The notes beneath the pieces are model-generated. The model did no database searches, was not told the origin of the DNA, and worked only from the letters and a program-made list of their open reading frames with translations. From an uncultured Ulvibacter sp. (GTDB lineage Bacteria; Bacteroidota; Bacteroidia; Flavobacteriales; Flavobacteriaceae): DNA of 64,000 bases. Below, in pieces: positions 1 to 13,309 of this stretch. The stretch's first letter is position 1. Each line of letters begins with the position of its first letter. Both the position numbers and the translations under genes were made by a program. The stretch lies in assembly GCA_943789105.1 (NCBI GenBank), contig CALSSW010000005.1:1-64000 (forward strand), read 5' to 3'.

Positions 1-3000
1 GGTTGTGTTGTAATGCTAGGTCCTAGAGTTACTATTATTTCTACAGGTTCAGAAACATTAGCACATCCAGATATAGGCTGTGTTATTTCAACATAGTAGT
101 ATACTGTTCCAACCGTATCGGTAGGAGGTGTAAATGTGCTATTTGTTTCTCCTATTAATAGAGCACCTCCTGTATTGGTATTTGTTGTATTACTGTACCA
201 CTGGTAGTTATATATAGTTCCAACGCCGTCACTAGGTGTAGCTGTTAGCGTGTCTGGAGTTGCATCTTGGCAATATTCTAGGGGTCCAGCTGGGTCTATG
301 GTTACTGTAGGGTCTGGCACTACATTAATAGTATACACACCACTAGTAACAGGTTCACAATTTGTACCACTATAATCTACGACAACATAGTAATAATAAG
401 TTCCTACTGTGTTAAATGGAGCTGGGTCAGGAGTATATGTAGCACTATTTGCTCCTGGGATTATAGCACCTCCTGTATTGGTATTTGTTGTATTACTAAA
501 CCATTGGTAGGTTACATTTCCAGCAGCTTCACTATGTTGTACTTCTAATTCTTGAGCACTACCGCCAACACATATATCCTCATTTGTTGGGATATTGTTA
601 ATGGAAACTTGCTCTGTAACTTCTATTTCAGCAACCTCAGATGTAATGTCAGAGCATCCTCCATTTCCTGGGAATGATATCACGACATAGTAATATATTG
701 TTCCAGAGGTATCGGTAGGGGGGGTATAAGTAGCCTGGTTGGCACCTGGTATTATAGTACCGCCAACGGTTGTTGGAGCAGTATTGCTATACCACTGGTA
801 TGTTGGTGTTCCAGTTCCGTCTTGGTATGCAACAGTTAGTGGTGGTGTTACACCGTCTAGACACACAGCATCTCCTTCGGGTTGTGTTGTAATGCTAGGT
901 CCTAGAGTTACTATTATTTCTACAGGTTCAGAAACATTAGCACATCCAGATATAGGCTGTGTTATTTCAACATAGTAGTATACTGTTCCAACCGTATCGG
1001 TAGGAGGTGTAAATGTGCTATTTGTTTCTCCTATTAATAGAGCACCTCCTGTATTGGTATTTGTTGTATTACTGTACCACTGGTAGTTATATATAGTTCC
1101 AACGCCGTCACTAGGTGTAGCTGTTAGCGTGTCTGGAGTTGCATCTTGGCAATATTCTAGGGGTCCAGCTGGGTCTATGGTTACTGTAGGGTCTGGCACT
1201 ACATTAATAGTATACACACCACTAGTAACAGGTTCACAATTTGTACCACTATAATCTACGACAACATAGTAATAATAAGTTCCTACTGTGTTAAATGGAG
1301 CTGGGTCAGGAGTATATGTAGCACTATTTGCTCCTGGGATTATAGCACCTCCTGTATTGGTATTTGTTGTATTACTAAACCATTGGTAGTTTACATTTCC
1401 AGCAGCTTCACTATGTTGTACTTCTAATTCTTGAGCACTACCGCCAACACATATATCCTCATTTGTTGGGATATTGTTAATGGAAACTTGCTCTGTAACT
1501 TCTATTTCAGCAACCTCAGATGTAATGTCAGAGCATCCTCCATTTCCTGGGAATGATATCACGACATAGTAATATATTGTTCCAGAGGTATCGGTAGGGG
1601 GGGTATAAGTAGCCTGGTTGGCACCTGGTATTATAGTACCGCCAACGGTTGTTGGGGCAGTATTGCTATACCACTGGTATGTTGGTATTCCAGTTCCGTC
1701 TTGGTATGCAACAGTTAGTGGTGGTGTTATACCGTCTATACATAGTGAGTCTCCTTCGGGTTGTGTTGTAATGCTAGGTCCTAGGGTTACTATTATTTCT
1801 ACAGGTTCAGAAACATTAGCACATCCAGATATAGGCTGTGTTATTTCAACATAGTAGTATACTGTTCCAACCGTATCGGTAGGAGGTGTAAATGTGCTAT
1901 TTGTTTCTCCTATTAATAGAGCACCTCCTGTATTGGTATTTGTTGTATTACTGTACCACTGGTAGTTATATATAGTTCCAACGCCGTCACTAGGTGTAGC
2001 TGTTAGCGTGTCTGGAGTTGCATCTTGGCAATATTCTAGGGGTCCAGCTGGGTCTATGGTTACTGTAGGGTCTGGCACTACATTAATAGTATACACACCA
2101 CTAGTAACAGGTTCACAATTTGTACCACTATAATCTACGACAACATAGTAATAATAAGTTCCTACTGTGTTAAATGGAGCTGGGTCAGGAGTATATGTAG
2201 CACTATTTGCTCCTGGGATTATAGCACCTCCTGTATTGGTATTTGTTGTATTACTAAACCATTGGTAGTTTACATTTCCAGCAGCTTCACTATGTTGTAC
2301 TTCTAATTCTTGAGCACTACCGCCAACACATATATCCTCATTTGTTGGGATATTGTTAATGGAAACTTGCTCTGTAACTTCTATTTCAGCAACCTCAGAT
2401 GTAATGTCAGAGCATCCTCCATTTCCTGGGAATGATATCACGACATAGTAATATATTGTTCCAGAGGTATCGGTAGGGGGGGTATAAGTAGCCTGGTTGG
2501 CACCTGGTATTATAGTACCGCCAACGGTTGTTGGAGCAGTATTGCTATACCACTGGTATGTTGGTATTCCAGTTCCGTCTTGGTATGCAACAGTTAGTGG
2601 TGGTGTTACACCGTCTAGACACACAGCATCTCCTTCGGGTTGTGTTGTAATGCTAGGTCCTAGAGTTACTATTATTTCTACAGGTTCAGAAACATTAGCA
2701 CATCCAGATATAGGCTGTGTTATTTCAACATAGTAGTATACTGTTCCAACCGTATCGGTAGGAGGTGTAAATGTGCTATTTGTTTCTCCTATTAATAGAG
2801 CACCTCCTGTATTGGTATTTGTTGTATTACTGTACCACTGGTAGTTATATATAGTTCCAACGCCGTCACTAGGTGTAGCTGTTAGCGTGTCTGGAGTTGC
2901 ATCTTGGCAATATTCTAGGGGTCCAGCTGGGTCTATGGTTACTGTAGGGTCTGGCACTACATTAATAGTATACACACCACTAGTAACAGGTTCACAATTT

Positions 3001-6000
3001 GTACCACTATAATCTACGACAACATAGTAATAATAAGTTCCTACTGTGTTAAATGGAGCTGGGTCAGGAGTATATGTAGCACTATTTGCTCCTGGGATTA
3101 TAGCACCTCCTGTATTGGTATTTGTTGTATTACTAAACCATTGGTAGTTTACATTTCCAGCAGCTTCACTATGTTGTACTTCTAATTCTTGAGCACTACC
3201 GCCAACACATATATCCTCATTTGTTGGGATATTGTTAATGGAAACTTGCTCTGTAACTTCTATTTCAGCAACCTCAGATGTAATGTCAGAGCATCCTCCA
3301 TTTCCTGGGAATGATATCACGACATAGTAATATATTGTTCCAGAGGTATCGGTAGGGGGGGTATAAGTAGCCTGGTTGGCACCTGGTATTATAGTACCGC
3401 CAACGGTTGTTGGAGCAGTATTGCTATACCACTGGTATGTTGGTGTTCCAGTTCCGTCTTGGTATGCAACAGTTAGTGGTGGTGTTACACCGTCTAGACA
3501 CACAGCATCTCCTTCGGGTTGTGTTGTAATGCTAGGTCCTAGAGTTACTATTATTTCTACAGGTTCAGAAACATTAGCACATCCAGATATAGGCTGTGTT
3601 ATTTCAACATAGTAGTATACTGTTCCAACCGTATCGGTAGGAGGTGTAAATGTGCTATTTGTTTCTCCTATTAATAGAGCACCTCCTGTATTGGTATTTG
3701 TTGTATTACTGTACCACTGGTAGTTATATATAGTTCCAACGCCGTCACTAGGTGTAGCTGTTAGCGTGTCTGGAGTTGCATCTTGGCAATATTCTAGGGG
3801 TCCAGCTGGGTCTATGGTTACTGTAGGGTCTGGCACTACATTAATAGTATACACACCACTAGTAACAGGTTCACAATTTGTACCACTATAATCTACGACA
3901 ACATAGTAATAATAAGTTCCTACTGTGTTAAATGGAGCTGGGTCAGGAGTATATGTAGCACTATTTGCTCCTGGGATTATAGCACCTCCTGTATTGGTAT
4001 TTGTTGTATTACTAAACCATTGGTAGTTTACATTTCCAGCAGCTTCACTATGTTGTACTTCTAATTCTTGAGCACTACCGCCAACACATATATCCTCATT
4101 TGTTGGGATATTGTTAATGGAAACTTGCTCTGTAACTTCTATTTCAGCAACCTCAGATGTAATGTCAGAGCATCCTCCATTTCCTGGGAATGATATCACG
4201 ACATAGTAATATATTGTTCCAGAGGTATCGGTAGGGGGGGTATAAGTAGCCTGGTTGGCACCTGGTATTATAGTACCGCCAACGGTTGTTGGGGCAGTAT
4301 TGCTATACCACTGGTATGTTGGTATTCCAGTTCCGTCTTGGTATGCAACAGTTAGTGGTGGTGTTATACCGTCTAGACACACAGCATCTCCTTCGGGTTG
4401 TGTTGTAATGCTAGGTCCTAGGGTTACTATTATTTCTACAGGTTCAGAAACATTAGCACATCCAGATATAGGCTGTGTTATTTCAACATAGTAGTATACT
4501 GTTCCAACCGTATCGGTAGGAGGTGTAAATGTGCTATTTGTTTCTCCTATTAATAGAGCACCTCCTGTATTGGTATTTGTTGTATTACTGTACCACTGGT
4601 AGTTATATATAGTTCCAACGCCGTCACTAGGTGTAGCTGTTAGCGTGTCTGGAGTTGCATCTTGGCAATATTCTAGGGGTCCAGCTGGGTCTATGGTTAC
4701 TGTAGGGTCTGGCACTACATTAATAGTATACACACCACTAGTAACAGGTTCACAATTTGTACCACTATAATCTACGACAACATAGTAATAATAAGTTCCT
4801 ACTGTGTTAAATGGAGCTGGGTCAGGAGTATATGTAGCACTATTTGCTCCTGGGATTATAGCACCTCCTGTATTGGTATTTGTTGTATTACTAAACCATT
4901 GGTAGTTTACATTTCCAGCAGCTTCACTATGTTGTACTTCTAATTCTTGAGCACTACCGCCAACACATATATCCTCATTTGTTGGGATATTGTTAATGGA
5001 AACTTGCTCTGTAACTTCTATTTCAGCAACCTCAGATGTAATGTCAGAGCATCCTCCATTTCCTGGGAATGATATCACGACATAGTAATATATTGTTCCA
5101 GAGGTATCGGTAGGGGGGGTATAAGTAGCCTGGTTGGCACCTGGTATTATAGTACCGCCAACGGTTGTTGGGGCAGTATTGCTATACCACTGGTATGTTG
5201 GTATTCCAGTTCCGTCTTGGTATGCAACAGTTAGTGGTGGTGTTATACCGTCTAGACACACAGCATCTCCTTCGGGTTGTGTTGTAATGCTAGGTCCTAG
5301 GGTTACTATTATTTCTACAGGTTCAGAAACATTAGCACATCCAGATATAGGCTGTGTTATTTCAACATAGTAGTATACTGTTCCAACCGTATCGGTAGGA
5401 GGTGTAAATGTGCTATTTGTTTCTCCTATTAATAGAGCACCTCCTGTATTGGTATTTGTTGTATTACTGTACCACTGGTAGTTATATATAGTTCCAACGC
5501 CGTCACTAGGTGTAGCTGTTAGCGTGTCTGGAGTTGCATCTTGGCAATATTCTAGGGGTCCAGCTGGGTCTATGGTTACTGTAGGGTCTGGCACTACATT
5601 AATAGTATACACACCACTAGTAACAGGTTCACAATTTGTACCACTATAATCTACGACAACATAGTAATAATAAGTTCCTACTGTGTTAAATGGAGCTGGG
5701 TCAGGAGTATATGTAGCACTATTTGCTCCTGGGATTATAGCACCTCCTGTATTGGTATTTGTTGTATTACTAAACCATTGGTAGTTTACATTTCCAGCAG
5801 CTTCACTATGTTGTACTTCTAATTCTTGAGCACTACCGCCAACACATATATCCTCATTTGTTGGGATATTGTTAATGGAAACTTGCTCTGTAACTTCTAT
5901 TTCAGCAACCTCAGATGTAATGTCAGAGCATCCTCCATTTCCTGGGAATGATATCACGACATAGTAATATATTGTTCCAGAGGTATCGGTAGGGGGGGTA

Positions 6001-7826
6001 TAAGTAGCCTGGTTGGCACCTGGTATTATAGTACCGCCAACGGTTGTTGGGGCAGTATTGCTATACCACTGGTATGTTGGTATTCCAGTTCCGTCTTGGT
6101 ATGCAACAGTTAGTGGTGGTGTTATACCGTCTAGACACACAGCATCTCCTTCGGGTTGTGTTGTAATGCTAGGTCCTAGGGTTACTATTATTTCTACAGG
6201 TTCAGAAACATTAGCACATCCAGATATAGGCTGTGTTATTTCAACATAGTAGTATACTGTTCCAACCGTATCGGTAGGAGGTGTAAATGTGCTATTTGTT
6301 TCTCCTATTAATAGAGCACCTCCTGTATTGGTATTTGTTGTATTACTGTACCACTGGTAGTTATATATAGTTCCAACGCCGTCACTAGGTGTAGCTGTTA
6401 GCGTGTCTGGAGTTGCATCTTGGCAATATTCTAGGGGTCCAGCTGGGTCTATGGTTACTGTAGGGTCTGGCACTACATTAATAGTATACACACCACTAGT
6501 AACAGGTTCACAATTTGTACCACTATAATCTACGACAACATAGTAATAATAAGTTCCTACTGTGTTAAATGGAGCTGGGTCAGGAGTATATGTAGCACTA
6601 TTTGCTCCTGGGATTATAGCACCTCCTGTATTGGTATTTGTTGTATTACTAAACCATTGGTAGTTTACATTTCCAGCAGCTTCACTATGTTGTACTTCTA
6701 ATTCTTGAGCACTACCGCCAACACATATATCCTCATTTGTTGGGATATTGTTAATGGAAACTTGCTCTGTAACTTCTATTTCAGCAACCTCAGATGTAAT
6801 GTCAGAGCATCCTCCATTTCCTGGGAATGATATCACGACATAGTAATATATTGTTCCAGAGGTATCGGTAGGGGGGGTATAAGTAGCCTGGTTGGCACCT
6901 GGTATTATAGTACCGCCAACGGTTGTTGGGGCAGTATTGCTATACCACTGGTATGTTGGTATTCCAGTTCCGTCTTGGTATGCAACAGTTAGTGGTGGTG
7001 TTATACCGTCTAGACACACAGCATCTCCTTCGGGTTGTGTTGTAATGCTAGGTCCTAGGGTTACTATTATTTCTACAGGTTCAGAAACATTAGCACATCC
7101 AGATATAGGCTGTGTTATTTCAACATAGTAGTATACTGTTCCAACCGTATCGGTAGGAGGTGTAAATGTGCTATTTGTTTCTCCTATTAATAGAGCACCT
7201 CCTGTATTGGTATTTGTTGTATTACTGTACCACTGGTAGTTATATATAGTTCCAACGCCGTCACTAGGTGTAGCTGTTAGCGTGTCTGGAGTTGCATCTT
7301 GGCAATATTCTAGGGGTCCAGCTGGGTCTATGGTTACTGTAGGGTCTGGCACTACATTAATAGTATACACACCACTAGTAACAGGTTCACAATTTGTACC
7401 ACTATAATCTACGACAACATAGTAATAATAAGTTCCTACTGTGTTAAATGGAGCTGGGTCAGGAGTATATGTAGCACTATTTGCTCCTGGGATTATAGCA
7501 CCTCCTGTATTGGTATTTGTTGTATTACTAAACCATTGGTAGTTTACATTTCCAGCAGCTTCACTATGTTGTACTTCTAATTCTTGAGCACTACCGCCAA
7601 CACATATATCCTCATTTGTTGGGATATTGTTAATGGAAACTTGCTCTGTAACTTCTATTTCAGCAACCTCAGATGTAATGTCAGAGCATCCTCCATTTCC
7701 TGGGAATGATATCACGACATAGTAATATATTGTTCCAGAGGTATCGGTAGGGGGGGTATAAGTAGCCTGGTTGGCACCTGGTATTATAGTACCGCCAACG
7801 GTTGTTGGAGCAGTATTGCTATACCA
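1..7826 (-). repeat. 879-bp tandem repeat array, about 8.9 units
   Basis: The same sequence recurs at exactly 879-base spacing (for instance starts at 739, 1618, 2497, 3376, 4255, 5134, 6013 and 6892). The length divides by three, so the minus-strand frame is preserved. Only a few variable positions are seen, such as gga/ggg near 777 and its equivalents, aga/agg near 905 and a short block near 1735-1752. The array diverges abruptly at about 7826, where a related but clearly different domain begins. It runs off the left edge, so the true copy number is unknown and could also be mis-assembled. Confidence 0.95.
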
Positions 7827-10489
7827 CTGATATTCTACATCTTCAGTACCATTTATGTATACAACAAAGAGTGGTGGAGTTGTACCGCCTATACATACAG
7901 CATCATCAACGGGTTGTGTTGTAATGCTTGGTCGTGGGACTACATTAATTATAAAATCTACGGTTGCACCTTCACAATCTCCCAAAGACGGGGTTACAGA
8001 ATAGGTGACACTCCCAGAGTTAATCTCTGGATCTAAAGTTAATACATGAGCGGTTATAGAACCACCAAACCCTGAAGGAACTTCACCATTTATATTTGCT
8101 GTGGCGGTAGTTATCCAAGAAAATGTGGTGCCAGGCTCAGTGCTCTCAAATACAATTTCTTCTACTTGTACCCCAGAGCAAATTGTTTGTATAAGGTCTG
8201 TATTGGTAATTTCTGGAACGGGTTGCAATGTAAATTCTTGGCTACTAGATTCAGTACCACACTCATTAGTAAGCTCAACGGTAATGGTATAGGTGTTGGG
8301 TGTAATAAAATTTATTGTTGGATTGGGTGAACTTGCATTGCTGCCATCTATAAACTCCCAATCTGTTGGAGAGGTGCCTCCCGTAATTATCCAGTTAAAC
8401 TCTTGAGTAGTTGCCTCACATATATCAAAATCATACGTTGGTGTAATCTCTGCCGGAGCACAAACATCATCTATTGGATCCAGTGTAATTGTTGGTGGGG
8501 CTTTTACTATTTATAGATTTGCGGTGGGCTTACAACAGTACCACAAGTATTGGTGGCGCTTAATGTTAATGAGTAAATACCTGGGCCTGTAAAGAGTATC
8601 TCAGGGTCTGCAGAGGTTGCATCAGTATCGTTTATAAAACTATGATTATCAGTATCTCCGCAGTAACCTTCTTCATAAGTAACAGTCCATAGATAGTCTA
8701 CTTCTTCACAACTGGTACTCTCATCGGTGGTGTTAGTTACTGGTCTGACGGTTAATGGCCCGCAACCTTCCGTTTCTGAAACAGAAAATAATGGTTCTAG
8801 AGGGGCTTCAATACAAATTTGTCTTGTGAATGGTTCTGGAGGGCAAACATTCTCCATTCCAGGTAGAATTATTAGAAATAGAAATAGCAGTCAAAGTTAC
8901 GGTGATATAACCCGGCTCTGTATACGTATGTTGACCGTCAGCTGGAATTTCAGATTCAATAAATACTGGAATAGTGTTCCATCTCCATATTGCCAACGCC
9001 ATTTGGCCTGCAAACTACAACCATCTTCTGCACCATTGCTAGGAACTGTAAAGCCATTTGTCTGATGTGTTAGTAAATGTAACTGGGGTGCCATACACAT
9101 TCTATTTCTGGAGAATCAAAACTTACCTCTGGCTGGCGTGACAAATGAAGCAGCAAAAATTGAACCGGGTGTCTGAACCACAAGCTGATGCAATTTCATA
9201 ATCAATATAATAAGCGGCGTCTGGGCAGTGTGTGTCACTATAGGTATGCTCTATGGGATAATCCTGTTGCAGGATCATAGTATATCAGAAGCCACCATCT
9301 TCTGTCTGAGTATATGTAGTGTCATCAGTACCATCTCCCCATATGAACAACGTATCGTGTGTCAATTGGGTTTTCATGCCACCCTGTAATAACAAAGACT
9401 ATAGGTTCTGGACTAGATACAGAGCAAAGATTAGCGGTGTTTCCGGGGCTCCCGATGCTACCTGCAGGATTGGAAGAATTAATAACTTCAATCTCTTTAG
9501 TGGCGTTGCACACCATTTTCACCATATCCGGTGAATCGTTACAACGTTGAAACTCCTAGTTCTGTGTAGGTGTGTGATTAATTGGAAAACTGAGCGTAAT
9601 GTTTGTTTCTAAAGCAGACCCATCACCCCAATCTACGTCATATGAGTCGATACATCAAATCTGGATGAGATTATTACCAACACTTCTAATACAAAACTTC
9701 CTGGCTTCCACAATTCGGACAATGGTCGTACAAATGGCCGTGGCTCCACTACCATCCAAAAACACGCAACTCAGGCTCTGTCTCAAACATCTACCTCTTG
9801 ACTCGCACTAGAGGAGCATCCGTTGTTTTCATCGGTAACAGTAAGACTGGCTGTACATCAAATAATGATGTCCCACATCCGAGGGCCTCAGTATAGATAT
9901 GACTAGGGTTTGGGTCTCTGCAGATGTTGCTCCATCACCAAATTCCCAAGCATAAGTAAAATTACCGTCTCCACTTACCGTAGAGCTAAATACAACTGGA
10001 GTGCCTGAGCATGCTCCATTACCACTTTCTATTTCAATACTAACCTCTGGTAAAGGGTGTACTGTTATGGTTACTTCTGAATCTAGTTCCGCCTCCTCCT
10101 CATTTGTGTCTGTGATGCTTATTAAAGTATATGTAAATTCATCCTGCTTCTGATGTTGGAGCTGCTATTGATACGGACGGTGAGCTATCTGTCGTTGAAA
10201 TTGTGTTTACATCCCCGTCATTAATTGTGTATTCGAAGGTGTAGGGAAAATTGTCGTCACTATCACTTCCTGTAAATGTTATTGAGGGTCCTGGTGTTTG
10301 GTTTAAACATGCCTCTTGATCGTCTTCGTCTACGCTAATATCTCCTGTTAAGGGTAGTGAAGTTTCAGATTTTGTAGAACTACCGATAGGTTTTTCTATA
10401 TCATAGTTAAACACACCAAGGTTGGTTGCTAAAATTAGTCCGAAGAATAGATTAAAAAATAGTAAACTATATATATGTTTCAATTTCAT
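1..10489 (-). CDS. Giant repetitive cell-surface adhesin (PKD and Ig-like domains), 3' end outside window
   Basis: Reads leftwards from an ATG at 10489. The first ~22 residues are a signal peptide (charged MKLK start, then a Leu/Phe-rich core). Next come PKD-type domains (a WEFGDG motif near 9.95 kb and YGDG near 8.98 kb), then from about 7.8 kb down to the window edge ~8.9 near-identical 293-residue units. Each unit holds three Ig-like beta domains with the pattern YQWYSN...GG...PGAN..TYTP...GT.YYYV...C. Frame is kept through all repeats, but between 8.5 and 10.14 kb the reading frame changes at least five times (for example near 10140, 9.1, 8.8 and 8.51 kb). The missing C-terminus would be expected to hold a T9SS sorting domain. 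Likely role (inference): SprB-like gliding or attachment adhesin; nearby gldKLMN encode the secretion machine. Could equally be another giant surface protein. Confidence 0.8.
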
Positions 10490-10747
10490 TGATGCTAAAA
10501 TTTGATAAAACTTTTAATACAAAAAATAAATCGTAAAATCGTTTTTGGGTCCAGAGGGCTTTTTTTTCGGTTCACTTTTGAAAAAAATCTTGGCAAGTAA
10601 AATACTACTAATAATTTACTTTACTTGAAATTTTAACAGTAAACTTAAATAATATTATTGTTTTAAATTTTTTTTAATTTAACTCACTAAATACGTTAAT
10701 TATTATTAAAAATGTGAGTTGAAAATTTTCTTTAAAAAAAATTCACA

Positions 10748-10755
10748 TACTTTTG
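10748..10755 (+). promoter_or_regulatory. -7 box TACTTTTG of topA promoter
   Basis: Matches the Bacteroidota -7 consensus TAnnTTTG and lies 21 bases before the topA start codon. I do not see a well-spaced TTTG -33 box. The rest of the 287-base gap between the adhesin start and topA is very AT-rich and shows no gene. Confidence 0.45.
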
Positions 10756-10776
10756 TAGCCCACATATAATTATACA

Positions 10777-13284
10777 ATGGCAAAAAATTTAGTAATTGTA
10801 GAGTCACCTGCAAAGGCAAAAACGATAGAAAAGTTTTTAGGTAAAGACTTTAAAGTACAATCAAGTTTTGGACACATAGCAGATCTTCCCTCTAAGGAGC
10901 TAGGTGTTGATGTTGATGGTGATTTTACTCCAAAATATAGAGTCTCTACAGACAAGAAAAAATTGGTTGCAGATTTAAAAAAAGAGGCTAAAAAAGCAGA
11001 AATGGTTTGGCTAGCAAGTGATGAGGATCGAGAGGGAGAGGCAATTGCATGGCACCTTGCCGAAGAGTTAGACCTAAAAAAGGAAAACACAAAACGTATT
11101 GTGTTTCATGAAATTACCAAGACCGCTATTTTAAAAGCCATTGAAAACCCAAGACAGATAGATTATAATTTAGTGAATGCCCAACAGGCTAGAAGAATTC
11201 TAGATAGGCTCGTTGGCTATGAGCTGTCTCCAGTGTTGTGGCGTAAGGTAAAAGGCGGCCTCTCTGCCGGGCGTGTACAAAGTGTTGCAGTACGTCTTAT
11301 CGTGGAGCGTGAGCGTGAAATAGAAGCATTTAATCCTGTTGCAAGTTACAGAGTAGATGCAGAGTTTGTAACCGCTCAAGGCAACAGTTTTAAGGCCAAG
11401 TTGCCAAAGAATTTTCAGACCCAAGAAGCAGCTCGTGCATTTCTAGAAAAAAATATTGATGCCAGTTACAATGTTGCAGATTTAATTAAAAAACCTGCAA
11501 AAAAATCTCCAGCAGCTCCTTTTACAACTTCTACCCTGCAACAAGAAGCAGCTAGGAAATTATATTTCTCTGTTGGAAAAACAATGACTATTGCACAGCG
11601 TTTATACGAGGCAGGTTTGATCACATACATGAGAACAGATAGTGTTAATTTGTCAAATGATGCGCAGCAGGCTGCAGCAAAAGAAATAACTAAAAGCTTT
11701 GGAGAGGCTTACAGCCATCCTAGAAAATATAAAGGCAAGTCTAAAGGAGCACAAGAGGCTCATGAGGCAATTAGACCTACAGATATGTCACGCCATGGTA
11801 TTGAGGGAGATTATGACCAAACACGGTTGTATAATTTAATATGGAAACGCACCTTGGCCTCACAGATGAGTGATGCGCAATTAGAGCGTACCAATGTGAA
11901 AATTGCTATTTCGGCATCTCAAGCAGTAAAAGAGCAGTTTACCGCAAACGGAGAGATGATCAAGTTTGACGGGTTTTTGAAAGTATACCTTGAAGGTATA
12001 GATAATGATGAGCAAGAGCAGGAAGGAATGCTTCCAAAATTAGTAAAAGCAGACGTTTTAGGTGCAAATCATATTACTGCCACAGAGCGTTTTACAAGAC
12101 CACCGTACCGTTTTACTGAAGCTTCTTTGGTAAAACAGTTAGAGGAGCTAGGTATTGGAAGACCTTCTACCTATGCGCCAACAATTTCTACCATCATAAA
12201 TAGAAAATACATTGAAAAAGGAACCATTGAAGGGGTAGAAAGAAAGTATTTACAGCTTACATTAGCAAAACAGGTAGTAAAAGATAACACCCTTTTGGAG
12301 ACTATAGGGAGCGATAAAGGAAAGTTAGTACCTACAGATATTGGGATGATCGTTAATGACTTTCTAGTAGAGCACTTCTCGGCGGTATTAGATTTTAACT
12401 TTACGGCCAAAGTAGAACAAGATTTTGATGACATTGCAGATGGTAAAGAAGACTGGAAGCATATGCTAAAAGAGTTTTACGGAAAGTTTCACCCAACGGT
12501 AGAGGACGTTAAAGAAAATGCAGAAAGAGAAAGTGGAGAGCGTATTTTAGGAAAAGACCCAGAGAGTGGCAGAACTGTTTTGGTGCGTCTAGGAAAATTC
12601 GGGCCAATGGCACAAATAGGAGCTCCAGATGATGAGGAGAAAAAATTTGCAAGCCTGCGTCCAGACCAGCAGTTGCATTTGGTAACCTTTGACCAGGTAA
12701 TGGATTTATTTAAGCTTCCCAAAGACTTGGGTACCTATGAAGGTGAGCAGGTAGATGTTAATAATGGTCGTTTTGGACCCTATGTAAGGTTTGGAAAAAT
12801 GTTTGTTTCCTTGCCAAAGGGTATGGATCCTTTAGATGTAGATATGGCCTATGCAACCACTCTTATTGAAGAAAAGAAAAAAGCAGATGCTCCTGTATAT
12901 GTTTATGAAGACTTGCCAGTACAAAAAGGAACGGGTCGTTTCGGTCCTTTTATTAAATGGAACAACATGTTTATTAATGTCAATAAAAAGTATGACTTTG
13001 ATGCCCTAAGTGATGCAGATATTATTGAGTTAATAGAAACAAAAAAGCAAAAAGAGATTGACAAGCTTATCCATAACTGGAAAGAAGAAGGGATTCGTCT
13101 AGAGAAAGCTAGATGGGGACGTTTCCACCTTTTAAAAGGCAAAACAAAAATTGAGTTGCCAAAAACAACAAAGGCTGAGAAAATGACCCTAAAGGATGCG
13201 CAAGCTATTTTAGAGAAAAACGCCCCTAAGAAAAAGAAGAAAAAAGCACCTGCAAAAAAGAAGACTGCCGCAAAGAAAAAATAA
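10777..13284 (+). CDS. topA: DNA topoisomerase I
   Basis: 835 residues, a normal length for Bacteroidota TopA. Type IA topoisomerase that relaxes negative supercoils through a 5'-phosphotyrosine link. The N-terminal Toprim domain starts VIVESPAKAKTIEKFL and has the acidic DEDREGE motif at residues 82-88. The active-site tyrosine is Tyr284 in LITYMRTDS. The C-terminal third carries the FGPYVRFG and RFGPFIKW style repeats of the flavobacterial enzyme, then a Lys/Ala-rich basic tail. The gene is intact, in contrast to the gld genes downstream. It ends 25 bases before the next gene on the same strand. Confidence 0.97.
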   Translation: MAKNLVIVESPAKAKTIEKFLGKDFKVQSSFGHIADLPSKELGVDVDGDFTPKYRVSTDKKKLVADLKKEAKKAEMVWLASDEDREGEAIAWHLAEELDLKKENTKRIVFHEITKTAILKAIENPRQIDYNLVNAQQARRILDRLVGYELSPVLWRKVKGGLSAGRVQSVAVRLIVEREREIEAFNPVASYRVDAEFVTAQGNSFKAKLPKNFQTQEAARAFLEKNIDASYNVADLIKKPAKKSPAAPFTTSTLQQEAARKLYFSVGKTMTIAQRLYEAGLITYMRTDSVNLSNDAQQAAAKEITKSFGEAYSHPRKYKGKSKGAQEAHEAIRPTDMSRHGIEGDYDQTRLYNLIWKRTLASQMSDAQLERTNVKIAISASQAVKEQFTANGEMIKFDGFLKVYLEGIDNDEQEQEGMLPKLVKADVLGANHITATERFTRPPYRFTEASLVKQLEELGIGRPSTYAPTISTIINRKYIEKGTIEGVERKYLQLTLAKQVVKDNTLLETIGSDKGKLVPTDIGMIVNDFLVEHFSAVLDFNFTAKVEQDFDDIADGKEDWKHMLKEFYGKFHPTVEDVKENAERESGERILGKDPESGRTVLVRLGKFGPMAQIGAPDDEEKKFASLRPDQQLHLVTFDQVMDLFKLPKDLGTYEGEQVDVNNGRFGPYVRFGKMFVSLPKGMDPLDVDMAYATTLIEEKKKADAPVYVYEDLPVQKGTGRFGPFIKWNNMFINVNKKYDFDALSDADIIELIETKKQKEIDKLIHNWKEEGIRLEKARWGRFHLLKGKTKIELPKTTKAEKMTLKDAQAILEKNAPKKKKKKAPAKKKTAAKKK

Positions 13285-13309
13285 CCTAATACTATAATAG
13301 TTTCATCTT

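Noticed and set aside
739..7128. Eight 78-residue plus-strand open frames at 879-base spacing
   Set aside because: They are the antisense of the adhesin repeat. The minus strand has the signal peptide, domain motifs and continuous frame, so the plus-strand frames are shadows.
1..7826. Tandem repeats as a possible CRISPR or satellite array
   Set aside because: The unit is 879 bases with no short repeat-spacer structure, and it encodes Ig-like domains in one continuous frame.
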